From contig NZ_AP025492.1 of assembly GCF_024347515.1 (NCBI RefSeq), positions 496,001 to 560,000 of the forward strand: a DNA stretch of 64,000 nt. Reading direction: 5' to 3'. The stretch comes from Vibrio gigantis (GTDB taxonomy: Bacteria > Pseudomonadota > Gammaproteobacteria > Enterobacterales > Vibrionaceae). Positions 28,860-38,832 of this stretch are shown in pieces (the stretch's first letter is position 1; every line of letters begins with the position of its first letter). The translations under genes and the position numbers were made by a program. Below the pieces are notes generated by a model. That model was not told where the DNA came from and did not search any database. It saw only the letters and a program-made list of their open reading frames with translations.

Positions 28860-30120
28860 GACCGCAGATGACAACATAATCGTTGGTCTTGATATAGGCA
28901 CTGCGACCATATCAGCTCTGGTTGGTGAAATATTGCCTGATGGTCAAATCAATATCATTGGTTCTGGGCAAAGCCCATCCAGAGGTATGGATAAAGGTGG
29001 TGTAAACGACCTAGAGTCGGTAGTTAAGTCAGTTCAGCGAGCTATTGATCAAGCAGAGTTGATGGCGGAATGCCAAATCAGCAATGTATTTATCTCGCTA
29101 TCGGGCAAACATATCGCAAGCCGAATTGAAAAAGGCATGGGCACAATCTCTGATGAAGAGGTGTCTCAAGACGATATGGATCGAGCGATCCATACCGCGA
29201 AATCAATTAAAATAGGTGATGAGCAGAGAATTCTGCACGTGATCCCGCAAGAATTTACCATTGATTATCAAGAAGGGATTAAGAACCCACTTGGCTTATC
29301 TGGTGTTCGAATGGAAGTCAGTGTTCACCTAATTTCTTGCCATAGCGACATGGCGAGAAACATTATTAAAGCTGTTGAACGATGTGGTCTCACAGTAGAA
29401 CACATCGTGTTTTCAGGACTTGCCTCAAGCAATGCGGTAATTACTGAAGACGAGAGAGAGCTTGGAGTGTGTGTAGTAGATATCGGTGCAGGTACGATGG
29501 ATATTTCCATTTGGACTGGCGGCGCACTGCGACACACAGAAGTCTTTTCCTACGCAGGAAATGCAGTAACCAGTGATATTGCCTTCGCTTTCGGCACGCC
29601 AGTGAGCGATGCTGAAGAGATAAAAGTAAACCATGGTTGCGCTCTGAGTGAACTCGTAAGCAAGGATGACTCTGTTAACGTCCCAAGTGTTGGTGGTCGC
29701 CCATCGAGAAGTTTGCAACGACAAACTTTGTCGGAAGTGATTGAACCACGTTACACTGAACTTATGGGGCTCGTTAACCAAACTATTGATACGGTTCAAT
29801 TACAGCTACGAGATGAAGGTATTAAACACCACCTTGCAGCTGGCGTCGTTCTCACTGGTGGAGCGGCACAAATTGACGGATTGGTAGAGTGTGCGGAACG
29901 TGTTTTCCGCAATCAAGTTCGAGTTGGTAAGCCGTTAGAAGTTAGTGGCTTAACTGACTATGTTAAAGAGCCGTATCATTCTACGGCGGTTGGTTTACTT
30001 CATTACGCAAGAGATTGTCAGATCAGTGATGAGGGTGATTACAGCGAACCTAAGCGTTCAGCACCTTCTATGTCTGGTTTGTTTGGTAAATTGCGTAATT
30101 GGATACAAAAAGAGTTTTAA
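28852..30120 (+). CDS. ftsA: Cell division protein FtsA
   Basis: The protein has 422 residues of the actin-like ATPase fold, with the phosphate loop GLDIGTATISAL near residue 13, the second loop VVDIGAGTMD (about 205-214) and the adenosine motif TGGAAQIDG. The C-terminal amphipathic helix (SGLFGKLRNWIQKEF) tethers it to the inner membrane. FtsA anchors FtsZ filaments and recruits later division proteins. It starts inside the end of ftsQ and is 31 bases before ftsZ. Confidence 0.97.
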   Translation: MTKTADDNIIVGLDIGTATISALVGEILPDGQINIIGSGQSPSRGMDKGGVNDLESVVKSVQRAIDQAELMAECQISNVFISLSGKHIASRIEKGMGTISDEEVSQDDMDRAIHTAKSIKIGDEQRILHVIPQEFTIDYQEGIKNPLGLSGVRMEVSVHLISCHSDMARNIIKAVERCGLTVEHIVFSGLASSNAVITEDERELGVCVVDIGAGTMDISIWTGGALRHTEVFSYAGNAVTSDIAFAFGTPVSDAEEIKVNHGCALSELVSKDDSVNVPSVGGRPSRSLQRQTLSEVIEPRYTELMGLVNQTIDTVQLQLRDEGIKHHLAAGVVLTGGAAQIDGLVECAERVFRNQVRVGKPLEVSGLTDYVKEPYHSTAVGLLHYARDCQISDEGDYSEPKRSAPSMSGLFGKLRNWIQKEF

Positions 30121-30151
30121 CCTGAGTTGCAGGAAAAAACGGAGATAACAC

Positions 30152-31381
30152 ATGTTTGAACCGATGATGGAAATGTCTGACGATGCAGTAATTAAAGTCG
30201 TTGGAGTTGGTGGCGGTGGCGGTAACGCTGTTGAGCACATGGTGCGTGAGTCAATCGAAGGCGTAGAATTCATCAGTGTTAACACTGATGCACAAGCACT
30301 TCGTAAAACGAGCGTGAGCAGCGTGATCCAAATTGGTGGTGATATCACTAAAGGTTTGGGCGCTGGTGCAAACCCACAAGTAGGCCGTGATGCAGCTCTC
30401 GAAGATCGAGAAAGAATTAAAGAAGTTCTAACTGGCGCCGATATGGTATTTATCGCAGCTGGTATGGGCGGTGGTACTGGTACAGGTGCTGCTCCAGTTA
30501 TTGCTGAAGTTGCGAAAGAGTTGGGTGTGCTAACGGTTGCTGTTGTAACTAAGCCATTTAGCTTTGAAGGCAAAAAGCGTTTAGCGTTTGCTGAGCAAGG
30601 TATCGAAGAGCTTTCTAAGCATGTGGATTCTTTAATTACGATTCCAAATGAAAAGCTACTTAAAGTACTTGGTCGCGGCGTAACACTGCTTGAAGCTTTC
30701 GCAAGTGCAAATGATGTACTTAAAAACGCTGTACAAGGTATCGCTGAGCTAATTACGCGCCCTGGTATGATTAACGTCGATTTCGCGGATGTTCGCACCG
30801 TAATGTCTGAGATGGGTCATGCAATGATGGGTAGCGGTATCGCAAAAGGCGAAGACCGTGCTGAAGAAGCTGCTGAAACGGCAATTTCTAGCCCACTACT
30901 AGAAGACATCGACCTAGCTGGTGCACGTGGCGTTCTTGTGAACATCACAGCGGGCCTAGATATGCGTCTAGATGAGTTCGAAACAGTAGGTAACACAGTT
31001 AAGGCATTCGCATCTGATAACGCAACAGTTGTGATTGGTACTTCTCTTGACCCTGATATGACGGATGAAATCCGTGTAACTGTTGTTGCAACAGGTATCG
31101 GCACAGAGAAAAAACCAGACATTACATTAGTTGCTGGTGGTAAAGCTAAGGTTGCACCAACTCCTCAACCACAGGTAGCGGCTCAAACTGCACCAAAAGT
31201 GGAAGAGAAAGTGGCACAGCCATTGCAAGAAAAAACTGAGGTTAAACCTCAAGTTAAACCGCAGCCAACAACGTCACCTGTTTCTTCAGGTACAGGCGCT
31301 AGCCAAAGTGCAGCACCTAAGGCTGAGAAAGAGAGTGGATACTTAGATATTCCAGCATTCTTACGACGTCAGGCTGATTAA
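30152..31381 (+). CDS. ftsZ: Cell division GTPase FtsZ
   Basis: The protein has 409 residues. The tubulin signature GGGTGTG is at 106-112. The GTPase core ends near 316, followed by a Pro/Gln/Lys-rich linker and the conserved tail [11 protein letters not shown] that binds FtsA, ZipA and other partners. FtsZ polymerises into the Z-ring. A GGAG ribosome site lies about 9 bases before the ATG. The linker is longer than in E. coli (383 residues in total). Confidence 0.98.
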   Translation: MFEPMMEMSDDAVIKVVGVGGGGGNAVEHMVRESIEGVEFISVNTDAQALRKTSVSSVIQIGGDITKGLGAGANPQVGRDAALEDRERIKEVLTGADMVFIAAGMGGGTGTGAAPVIAEVAKELGVLTVAVVTKPFSFEGKKRLAFAEQGIEELSKHVDSLITIPNEKLLKVLGRGVTLLEAFASANDVLKNAVQGIAELITRPGMINVDFADVRTVMSEMGHAMMGSGIAKGEDRAEEAAETAISSPLLEDIDLAGARGVLVNITAGLDMRLDEFETVGNTVKAFASDNATVVIGTSLDPDMTDEIRVTVVATGIGTEKKPDITLVAGGKAKVAPTPQPQVAAQTAPKVEEKVAQPLQEKTEVKPQVKPQPTTSPVSSGTGASQSAAPKAEKESGYLDIPAFLRRQAD

Positions 31382-31395
31382 CAAATACCCAAAAT

Positions 31396-31423
31396 TTGAC
31401 TATTGTCGAATTAATGGTAAAAT
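31396..31423 (+). promoter_or_regulatory. Predicted lpxC promoter
   Basis: TTGACT (31396-31401), 16-base spacer, TAAAAT (31418-31423), 54 bases before the lpxC ATG. This would give lpxC its own transcript in addition to readthrough from ftsZ. Confidence 0.72.
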
Positions 31424-31477
31424 TCGCGGTCGGTAAATACTGGCCGTGATTTGTAGCACTGATAACGAGGCAAGCAG

Positions 31478-32395
31478 ATGATCAGACAACGTACTCTGAA
31501 AGAAATTGTGAAAACAACTGGTGTGGGTCTCCACTCTGGTCGTAAAGTCACACTTACTCTTCGCCCGGCAGCTGCAAATACAGGCATTGTTTATCGTCGT
31601 ACAGATGTAAATCCACCTGTAGATTTCCCAGCTGATCCAGCGTCAGTTCGTGACACTATGCTATGTACAGCTCTTGTTAATGACGAAGGCGTACGTATCT
31701 CTACAGTGGAACACCTTAACGCAGCTCTAGCGGGCATGGGCATTGACAACATTATTGTTGAAGTAGATGCTCCTGAGATCCCAATTATGGATGGTAGCGC
31801 AAGCCCATTCGTATACTTGCTACAGCAAGCGGGTGTGGAAACACTGAATGCAGCGAAACGTTTTATTCGTATCAAAAAGCCTATCCGTTTTGAAGATGGC
31901 GATAAGTGGGCAGAGTTTGTTCCATTTAACGGCTTCCGTATGGACTTTGAGATCGACTTTAACCACCCAGCAATTGAATCTGATGAGCAACGTTTGTTGT
32001 TTGATTTCTCTTCACAAGGCTTTGTGAAAGAGATTTCTCGCGCTCGCACTTTCGGCTTCATGCGCGATATTGAGTATCTACAATCTCAAAACCTAGTACT
32101 TGGCGGTAGCTTCGATAATGCTATCGTTCTAGACGAATACCGAATTCTTAATGAAGAAGGTCTACGTTTTGACAATGAGTTCGTAACTCACAAAGTATTG
32201 GATGCGATTGGTGACCTTTACATGTGTGGACACGCTATTATTGGTGAGTTCCGTGCATACAAATCAGGTCACGGCCTAAACAACCAACTACTACGTGCAG
32301 TACTTGCTGACGCAGAAGCTTGGGAATGGGCAACATTCGAAGAAGAAGTAGGCTCTCCTGTTGCATTTGCTGAGCCAGGAATGGTTCTAGCGTAA
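31478..32395 (+). CDS. lpxC: UDP-3-O-acyl-GlcNAc deacetylase LpxC
   Basis: The protein has 305 residues, the E. coli length. Zinc ligands His79 (STVEHL), His238 and Asp242 ([10 protein letters not shown]) and catalytic His265 are all at the usual positions. It performs the committed step of lipid A synthesis. In enterobacteria the protein level is set by FtsH acting on the C-terminal tail; the tail here ends [11 protein letters not shown], the same hydrophobic type. A terminator follows. Confidence 0.98.
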   Translation: MIRQRTLKEIVKTTGVGLHSGRKVTLTLRPAAANTGIVYRRTDVNPPVDFPADPASVRDTMLCTALVNDEGVRISTVEHLNAALAGMGIDNIIVEVDAPEIPIMDGSASPFVYLLQQAGVETLNAAKRFIRIKKPIRFEDGDKWAEFVPFNGFRMDFEIDFNHPAIESDEQRLLFDFSSQGFVKEISRARTFGFMRDIEYLQSQNLVLGGSFDNAIVLDEYRILNEEGLRFDNEFVTHKVLDAIGDLYMCGHAIIGEFRAYKSGHGLNNQLLRAVLADAEAWEWATFEEEVGSPVAFAEPGMVLA

Positions 32396-32423
32396 TTGTT
32401 GTTTACAACAATATAAGATTTCG

Positions 32424-32452
32424 AAAACCAGGTCATTGACCTGGTTTTTTTG
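32424..32452 (+). terminator. Terminator after lpxC
   Basis: AAAACCAGGTC (32424-32434) pairs perfectly with GACCTGGTTTT (32438-32448), followed by TTT. Confidence 0.9.
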
Positions 32453-32783
32453 TATCTATTTTCCAGATACAGTGTCGTCAACATCCGAAAGTTGTCTACC
32501 AATGAGCTACAGTCTGGCTAATCCGTCAGCAATTAGAAAGAAAAGTTCCAAGCACATCAAACAAATGGGGTTATAAATGGTCGTTAGTGTGAAAATTACT
32601 TACACTAAAGGGCATTAATTTTAACTCAAGCCTTGAAAACTCTACTCTCAAGTACAATATCAAAGATACTAGATTTATCTCAGTATCCTTGGTTAGTAAC
32701 TGAAGACTAGTTCATAGCTAGTAGAGACTGACGGCATTTAAAATAGATCGCGGACGATCTGAGAACGAAGAGATTCCAAGCAC
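32453..32783 (+). other. secA upstream region: no secM, but an inverted repeat, a 13-codon frame and a 12-nt direct repeat
   Basis: No secretion-monitor gene of SecM type is present. Structure seen: an inverted repeat TTAGTGT (32584-32590) and ACACTAA (32602-32608); a tiny frame ATG 32577 to TAA 32618 (13 residues) that spans it, with only a weak GGGG ribosome site; and an exact direct repeat TTCCAAGCACAT at 32546-32557 and 32774-32785, the second copy running into the secA ATG. No convincing -35/-10 pair was found. Confidence 0.4.
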
Positions 32784-35510
32784 ATGATTACTAAGCTGCT
32801 GACAAAGGTAATTGGCAGTCGCAATGACAGAACACTGCGCCGCCTTAGAAAAATTGTAAAAGAAATTAATAACTACGAACCAACGTTTGAAGCACTTTCA
32901 GACGAAGAGCTAAAAGCTAAAACGGTTGAGTTTCGTGAGCGCTTAGATAAAGGTGAATCGCTAGACCAACTTCTACCTGAAGCATTTGCTACGGTACGTG
33001 AAGCGTCTAAGCGTGTTTACGGCATGCGTCACTTTGACGTGCAAATGATTGGTGGCATGGTTCTAAATGCTGGCCAAATTGCAGAAATGCGTACTGGTGA
33101 AGGTAAGACTCTTACAGCGACCCTACCAGCTTATCTTAACGCCCTACCTAGTAAAGGTGTTCACGTAGTAACGGTGAACGATTACCTCGCGAAGCGTGAT
33201 GCGGAAACAAACCGCCCATTATTTGAATTCCTTGGTATGACCGTTGGCGTGAACGTGCCAAACATGGCTCCACCAGAGAAGAAAGAAGCGTACCAAGCGG
33301 ATATCCTATACGGAACAAACAACGAGTTTGGTTTCGACTACCTACGTGACAACATGGCTTTCCGTGCTGAAGATCGTGTTCAACGTGAACGCTTCTTCGC
33401 TGTTGTCGATGAAGTTGACTCAATTTTAATTGATGAAGCTCGTACTCCACTTATTATCTCTGGTCCTGCTGAAGATAGCTCAGACCTTTACACGCGTATT
33501 AACACGTTAATTCCGAACCTTGAGCGCCAAGATAAAGAAGATTCTGAAGAGTACCGTGGTGAAGGTCACTACACCATGGACGAGAAATCGAAGCAGGTTC
33601 ACCTGACTGAAAACGGTCAAGAATTTGTAGAAGAGCTAATGGTGAAAAACGGCCTGATGGAAGAGGGCGATACGCTTTACTCTCCAACAAACATCAGCCT
33701 ATTGCACCATGTTAATGCAGCGCTTCGTGCACACGTATTGTTTGAGAAAGACGTCGACTACATCGTTACTGAAGAAGGCGAAGTGGTTATCGTTGATGAA
33801 CATACTGGTCGTACTATGCCAGGTCGTCGTTGGTCTGAAGGTTTACACCAAGCTGTTGAAGCTAAAGAAGGTGTGAAGATTCAGAATGAAAACCAGACTT
33901 TAGCATCGATTACATTCCAGAACTTCTTCCGTCTATACGAAAAACTGTCCGGTATGACAGGTACTGCCGATACTGAAGCTTTCGAATTCCAGTCTATCTA
34001 CGGCCTAGAAACTGTGGTTATCCCAACCAACAAGCCTATGGTTCGTAACGATATGCCAGATGTGGTTTATCGTACTGAAGAAGACAAGTTCAATGCGATC
34101 ATTGAAGATATCAAAGACCGTGTAGCAGCTGGTCAGCCATCACTGGTTGGTACGGTTTCTATCGAGAAGTCTGAACTACTGTCTAACGCCCTGAAAAAAG
34201 CAAAAATTAAGCACAGCGTTCTAAATGCTAAATTCCACGAAATGGAAGCAGAGATCGTTGCACAAGCTGGTATGCCGAGTGCGGTAACTATCGCAACTAA
34301 CATGGCTGGTCGTGGTACCGATATCGTGTTAGGTGGTAGCTGGCAGGCACAAGTTGAGAAGCTAGAGAATCCAACCAAAGAGCAGATCGATAAGATCAAA
34401 GCTGATTGGAGAATCATCCACGATAAAGTACTTGAGTCAGGTGGTCTGCACATCATTGGTACTGAGCGTCATGAATCTCGCCGTATCGATAACCAGCTAC
34501 GTGGTCGTTCTGGTCGTCAAGGTGATGCGGGTTCTTCTCGTTTCTACCTATCAATGGAAGATTCTCTGCTACGTATCTTTACATCGGATCGTATGGCTGG
34601 TCTTATCCAAAGTGGTATGGACGAAGGCGAAGCGATCGAATCTAAGATGCTTTCTCGCTCAATTGAAAAAGCACAACGTAAAGTTGAAGGTCGTAACTTC
34701 GATATTCGTAAGCAGCTTCTTGAGTACGATGATGTAGCGAATGACCAACGTAAAGTGGTTTATGAGCTTCGTGACGAACTGATGAGTTCTGACGACATCA
34801 GCGAAATGATCGAACACAACCGTGAAGACGTGTTTACTTCGGTTATTGATGAGTACATTGCTCCTCAATCTCTTGAAGATATGTGGGATATCGCTGGTCT
34901 GCAAGATCGTCTGAAGAATGACTTCGATCTAGACTTTGATATTCAAGGTTGGTTAGACGAAGACGACAAGCTTTACGAAGAAGCATTGCGTGAACGAATC
35001 CTAGGTATGGCGGTTGATTCGTACAAACAGAAAGAAGAAGTGGTTGGTGCTCAAGTACTGCGTAACTTCGAGAAGTCTGTGATGCTACAAACGCTAGACG
35101 GTCTTTGGAAAGAGCACTTGGCTGCGATGGATCACCTTCGTCAAGGTATCCACCTACGTGGTTATGCTCAGAAGAACCCGAAACAAGAGTACAAGCGTGA
35201 GTCGTTTGAACTGTTTGAAGGCCTACTAGATGTACTAAAAACAGACGTTGTTACCATTCTTTCTAAAGTTCGCGTTCAGCAACAAGAAGAAGTTGAAAAG
35301 ATGGAAGCGCAACGTCAAGCCCAAGCTGAAGAAGCGGCGCGTCGTGCAAAAGCACAACATGCAACGGCTGAAAACCAGCTAGGCGACAATGAAGCTGAAG
35401 CTGCATCTCCACAAACGGTAGTACGTGATGAGCGTAAAGTGGGTCGTAACGAACCATGTCCATGTGGAAGCGGCAAGAAGTACAAACAGTGTCACGGTAA
35501 AATTGACTAA
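32784..35510 (+). CDS. secA: Preprotein translocase ATPase SecA
   Basis: The protein has 908 residues. Walker A is RTGEGKT (103-109) and Walker B is in [13 protein letters not shown] (about 208-219), followed by the peptide-crosslinking, second nucleotide-binding, helical-scaffold and C-terminal regions. The tail carries the zinc motif [14 protein letters not shown], which binds SecB and lipids. SecA drives preproteins through SecYEG. In E. coli it is regulated by SecM stalling; no secM is seen here, so control must differ. Confidence 0.98.
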   Translation: MITKLLTKVIGSRNDRTLRRLRKIVKEINNYEPTFEALSDEELKAKTVEFRERLDKGESLDQLLPEAFATVREASKRVYGMRHFDVQMIGGMVLNAGQIAEMRTGEGKTLTATLPAYLNALPSKGVHVVTVNDYLAKRDAETNRPLFEFLGMTVGVNVPNMAPPEKKEAYQADILYGTNNEFGFDYLRDNMAFRAEDRVQRERFFAVVDEVDSILIDEARTPLIISGPAEDSSDLYTRINTLIPNLERQDKEDSEEYRGEGHYTMDEKSKQVHLTENGQEFVEELMVKNGLMEEGDTLYSPTNISLLHHVNAALRAHVLFEKDVDYIVTEEGEVVIVDEHTGRTMPGRRWSEGLHQAVEAKEGVKIQNENQTLASITFQNFFRLYEKLSGMTGTADTEAFEFQSIYGLETVVIPTNKPMVRNDMPDVVYRTEEDKFNAIIEDIKDRVAAGQPSLVGTVSIEKSELLSNALKKAKIKHSVLNAKFHEMEAEIVAQAGMPSAVTIATNMAGRGTDIVLGGSWQAQVEKLENPTKEQIDKIKADWRIIHDKVLESGGLHIIGTERHESRRIDNQLRGRSGRQGDAGSSRFYLSMEDSLLRIFTSDRMAGLIQSGMDEGEAIESKMLSRSIEKAQRKVEGRNFDIRKQLLEYDDVANDQRKVVYELRDELMSSDDISEMIEHNREDVFTSVIDEYIAPQSLEDMWDIAGLQDRLKNDFDLDFDIQGWLDEDDKLYEEALRERILGMAVDSYKQKEEVVGAQVLRNFEKSVMLQTLDGLWKEHLAAMDHLRQGIHLRGYAQKNPKQEYKRESFELFEGLLDVLKTDVVTILSKVRVQQQEEVEKMEAQRQAQAEEAARRAKAQHATAENQLGDNEAEAASPQTVVRDERKVGRNEPCPCGSGKKYKQCHGKID

Positions 35511-35627
35511 GTTTGGTGAATCGTTGCTGTAACAGATGATTGCAGTGTCGGAGGTACTCACTTACTAACGTAAGCTCCGTGCCTCCTCCTCGCACTCACC
35601 ACGTTACAGCTTAGCTTCACAAAACTT
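35509..35627. repeat. Large palindromic element in the secA 3' untranslated region
   Basis: Nested inverted repeats span the 119 bases after the secA stop. The outer arms AAGTTTGGTGAA (35509-35520) and TTCACAAAACTT (35616-35627) match at 11 of 12. The next arms GCTGTAAC (35526-35533) and GTTACAGC (35603-35610) are perfect. A central hairpin pairs GGAGGTAC (35550-35557) with GTGCCTCC (35579-35586) and CTTAC with GTAAG. It lies before the secA terminator, so it is transcribed. It looks like a dispersed intergenic repeat, but no second copy is in this window. Confidence 0.7.
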
Positions 35628-35633
35628 AATGAT

Positions 35634-35664
35634 AAAAAGAGTCGCTTAGGCGGCTCTTTTTGTA
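35634..35664 (+). terminator. Terminator of secA
   Basis: AAAAAGAGTCGC (35634-35645) pairs with GCGGCTCTTTTT (35650-35661), one wobble, loop TTAG. Confidence 0.88.
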
Positions 35665-35702
35665 TGTAAATTTCATGGCTTACTTTGTTATGCAAGGAAG
35701 TC

Positions 35703-35806
35703 GTCATTCCCTATAGCGAGGAACGAGCGCAGTAGGGAATCTCGTTTAGTTAGGCTCACGTTGTTTTAGATCCCCAACTCAGTCGTTCCTCCTTCTTGAG
35801 GATGAC
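35703..35806. repeat. About 104-bp intergenic repeat with terminal inverted repeats
   Basis: The two ends are 24-base inverted repeats sharing GTCAT at the tips and AGGAACGA inside (35703-35726 and 35783-35806), with 11 less conserved bases between these blocks. The left half also contains ATTCCCTA and TAGGGAAT as a smaller inverted pair. No coding frame is present. The structure is that of a non-coding palindromic repeat or miniature element between secA and mutT. Confidence 0.65.
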
Positions 35807-35857
35807 ATCATTTCATAGATGAGTTGGCGATAACGGATATAGAAAGGAACACCATCA

Positions 35858-36256
35858 ATGAAAAGAATCCACATTGTAGCGGGCATTATCTTCAATCAAG
35901 ATAAGTCACAGGTATTTATCACAAAGCGCCCGGACGATAAACACAAGGGCGGTTTCTGGGAATTTCCTGGTGGTAAGGTAGAAGCGGGCGAAACCATTGA
36001 ACAAGCAATGACTCGTGAGCTTGATGAAGAGATTGGTATTAAAGTGACTGAACAGTCTCTGTTTGAGCACCTTGAATTTGACTATACGGATAAGTCGCTT
36101 AAGTTTGATTTCATCCTGGTGACCGACTTTGAACTGCAGCCTTATGGCAAAGAAGGTCAACAAGGTGAATGGGTAAGCCTAGAATCATTGAATCAATACG
36201 CCTTCCCAGAGGCAAATGTGCCAATTTTAGAGCGAGTAATAAAAGAGTTTTCGTAA
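35858..36256 (+). CDS. mutT: 8-oxo-dGTP diphosphatase MutT
   Basis: The protein has 132 residues. The Nudix box runs from Gly39 to about residue 61 (GKVEAGE, then RELDEEIGI). MutT hydrolyses oxidised guanine nucleotides and prevents A:T to C:G transversions. The position after secA is the same as in E. coli. An AAAGGAA ribosome site lies before the ATG at 35858. The family includes other Nudix enzymes, but size, context and the WEFPGGKVE segment favour MutT. Confidence 0.94.
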   Translation: MKRIHIVAGIIFNQDKSQVFITKRPDDKHKGGFWEFPGGKVEAGETIEQAMTRELDEEIGIKVTEQSLFEHLEFDYTDKSLKFDFILVTDFELQPYGKEGQQGEWVSLESLNQYAFPEANVPILERVIKEFS

Positions 36257-36327
36257 TTGCTAGCCTGAGTTTGAGATTGTTGTTAGTTTAAAGAGATTAA
36301 TCGATTGAACGTTGCTGCAAGAGATAA

Positions 36328-37173
<846 letters not shown>

Positions 37174-37185
37174 ATAGATATTTAT

Positions 37186-37216
37186 GCGCTGGCAACTGCC
37201 GGCGCTTTCTTTATTT
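37186..37216 (+). terminator. Terminator of dapB
   Basis: GCGCTGGC (37186-37193) pairs with GCCGGCGC (37198-37205), loop AACT, followed by TTTCTTTATTT. Confidence 0.85.
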
Positions 37217-37541
37217 AGTACCTTTTTCACTGTAATCTCTCTTCTACGATCCTCCTTTTACTTTCTTATTCTCGTCATTTCCCCTTGGTTTAAGTGTTGT
37301 TTATGTTGGCTTTGGTGTGCTTTCTATTTTAGATCTTTAAATTATCATGTTTTCTCTTTGTATTTATCGTTTGCGTTTTGCTGCTGATATTTTTGTTACT
37401 CTATGCTTAGCTAAAATGAGGGGTGAAAATTAGAAAATCATAATATTCGGTTTAAATGAGCATGAAAGTTGAACTTTTGAAGCTTTGATGGTGTAAATTG
37501 GATTAGTCCTTACAAATGTTTAATTTCTTTTGCGTTAAATG
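37217..37541 (+). other. Non-coding region upstream of the carAB promoter
   Basis: This stretch is AT-rich, with T-rich tracts on the plus strand. A hydrophobic 67-codon frame (37184-37387) begins inside the dapB terminator and has no ribosome site, so I do not call it. In E. coli the equivalent region binds IHF, PepA, PurR and RutR; I cannot identify those sites with confidence here. Confidence 0.4.
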
Positions 37542-37570
37542 TTGACACGTATCACGCAGATCACTAAAAT
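37542..37570 (+). promoter_or_regulatory. Predicted carAB promoter (P1-like)
   Basis: TTGACA (37542-37547, perfect), 17-base spacer, TAAAAT (37565-37570). Transcription would start near 37577, about 100 nt before carA. By position this corresponds to the upstream, pyrimidine-responsive promoter of E. coli carAB. Confidence 0.82.
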
Positions 37571-37630
37571 ACCGCCAATTTGTCTAATTTCCATAAACAC
37601 GCAGTTTTTGGTGTTGCAGGAAGGTAGATT

Positions 37631-37665
37631 TGCAAATTAAATCAATTTTAATGCATTTTTATTTC
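37631..37665 (+). promoter_or_regulatory. Pair of candidate ArgR (ARG) boxes before carA
   Basis: TGCAAATTAAATCA (37631-37644) and TGCATTTTTATTTC (37652-37665) each match 11 of the 14 core positions of the ARG-box consensus TGAATWWWWATTCA. They are 21 bases apart start to start, the exact spacing of tandem ARG boxes bound by an ArgR hexamer. The second box ends just before the GGAGG ribosome site (37667-37671). Arginine repression of carAB is therefore expected, though unproven. Confidence 0.6.
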
Positions 37666-37676
37666 TGGAGGTTGTC

Positions 37677-38816
37677 TTGAAGAAGTCAGCACTACTCGTC
37701 CTAGAAGATGGGACAGTATTTCACGGTGAAGCCATTGGCGCTGTAGGTTCTGCAGTTGGTGAAGTCGTTTTTAATACCTCGATGACGGGGTACCAAGAAA
37801 TCCTCACTGATCCTTCCTATTCTCAACAAATCGTTACTCTTACTTACCCTCACATTGGCAATACCGGAACCAATTCCGAAGACGAAGAATCTTCTTCAAT
37901 CCACGCTCAAGGCCTTGTGATTCGCGATCTCCCTCTAATCGCTTCTAACTTCCGTAATGAACAATCCCTTTCTGATTACCTTAAGTCGCAAAACGTTGTT
38001 GGTATCGCTGATATCGATACTCGTAAGCTGACACGTATTCTTCGTGAAAAAGGTGCTCAGAACGGTTGTATCGTAGCTGGCAACAATTTAGACGAAGCTT
38101 TGGCTCTAGCTAAAGCAAAAGAATTCCCTGGCCTGAAAGGTATGGACCTTGCGAAAGAAGTTACAACAAAAGAAGCGTATCAATGGAAACAAGGTTCGTG
38201 GACGCTTACGGGTGGACTTCCTGAAGCGAAAGCAGACTCTGAATTGCCATACCACGTTGTTGCTTATGACTTCGGTGCAAAACGAAACATCCTACGAATG
38301 CTTGTTGACCGCGGCTGCCGCCTAACGGTTGTTCCAGCTGAAACTTCTGCTGAAGAAGTACTCGCTCTGAACCCAGACGGTGTTTTCCTTTCAAATGGCC
38401 CTGGTGACCCAGAACCATGTACTTACGCAATTGAAGCGACAAAAGTGTTCCTAGAAAAAGGCTTACCAATTTTCGGTATCTGTCTAGGTCACCAGATTCT
38501 TGCTCTTGCGTCAGGCGCTAAGACAGTGAAGATGAAGTTTGGTCACCACGGTGCAAACCACCCGGTTAAAGATTTAGATCGTGATGTTGTGATGATTACT
38601 TCGCAAAACCACGGCTTTGCTGCTGACGAAGAGACCCTTCCAGAGACACTGCGTGCAACTCACAAATCACTATTTGATGGTTCTCTACAGGGTATTCACC
38701 GTACAGATAAACCAGCATTCAGCTTCCAAGGTCACCCAGAAGCAAGCCCAGGTCCAGAAGATGCGGCACCGCTATTCGACCACTTCATTGAATTAATTAA
38801 ACAGCACACAGCGTAA
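37677..38816 (+). CDS. carA: Carbamoyl-phosphate synthase small (glutaminase) subunit
   Basis: The protein has 379 residues and starts with TTG at 37677, 5 bases after GGAGG; no ATG lies nearby. E. coli carA also uses UUG, so this unusual start is conserved. The class I glutaminase triad is Cys269 (GICLGHQ), His353 and Glu355 (GHPEASPGP). It releases ammonia from glutamine and passes it through a tunnel to CarB for carbamoyl phosphate, the precursor of arginine and pyrimidines. carB follows after 16 bases. Confidence 0.97.
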   Translation: MKKSALLVLEDGTVFHGEAIGAVGSAVGEVVFNTSMTGYQEILTDPSYSQQIVTLTYPHIGNTGTNSEDEESSSIHAQGLVIRDLPLIASNFRNEQSLSDYLKSQNVVGIADIDTRKLTRILREKGAQNGCIVAGNNLDEALALAKAKEFPGLKGMDLAKEVTTKEAYQWKQGSWTLTGGLPEAKADSELPYHVVAYDFGAKRNILRMLVDRGCRLTVVPAETSAEEVLALNPDGVFLSNGPGDPEPCTYAIEATKVFLEKGLPIFGICLGHQILALASGAKTVKMKFGHHGANHPVKDLDRDVVMITSQNHGFAADEETLPETLRATHKSLFDGSLQGIHRTDKPAFSFQGHPEASPGPEDAAPLFDHFIELIKQHTA

Positions 38817-38832
38817 TCCGGAGTAGTAGATA

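Noticed and set aside
30058..30798. 246-codon antisense frame over ftsZ, and similar long antisense frames over lpxC and the diguanylate cyclase
   Set aside because: They arise from codon bias of the real genes on the other strand and lack ribosome sites and recognisable domains.
32577..32618. 13-codon frame before secA as a SecM-like arrest peptide
   Set aside because: It is far too short, lacks a signal sequence and arrest motif, and has a weak ribosome site. It is noted only as part of the leader.
37184..37387. 67-codon hydrophobic reading frame after dapB
   Set aside because: It starts inside the dapB terminator stem, has no ribosome site, and its composition follows from T-rich non-coding DNA.
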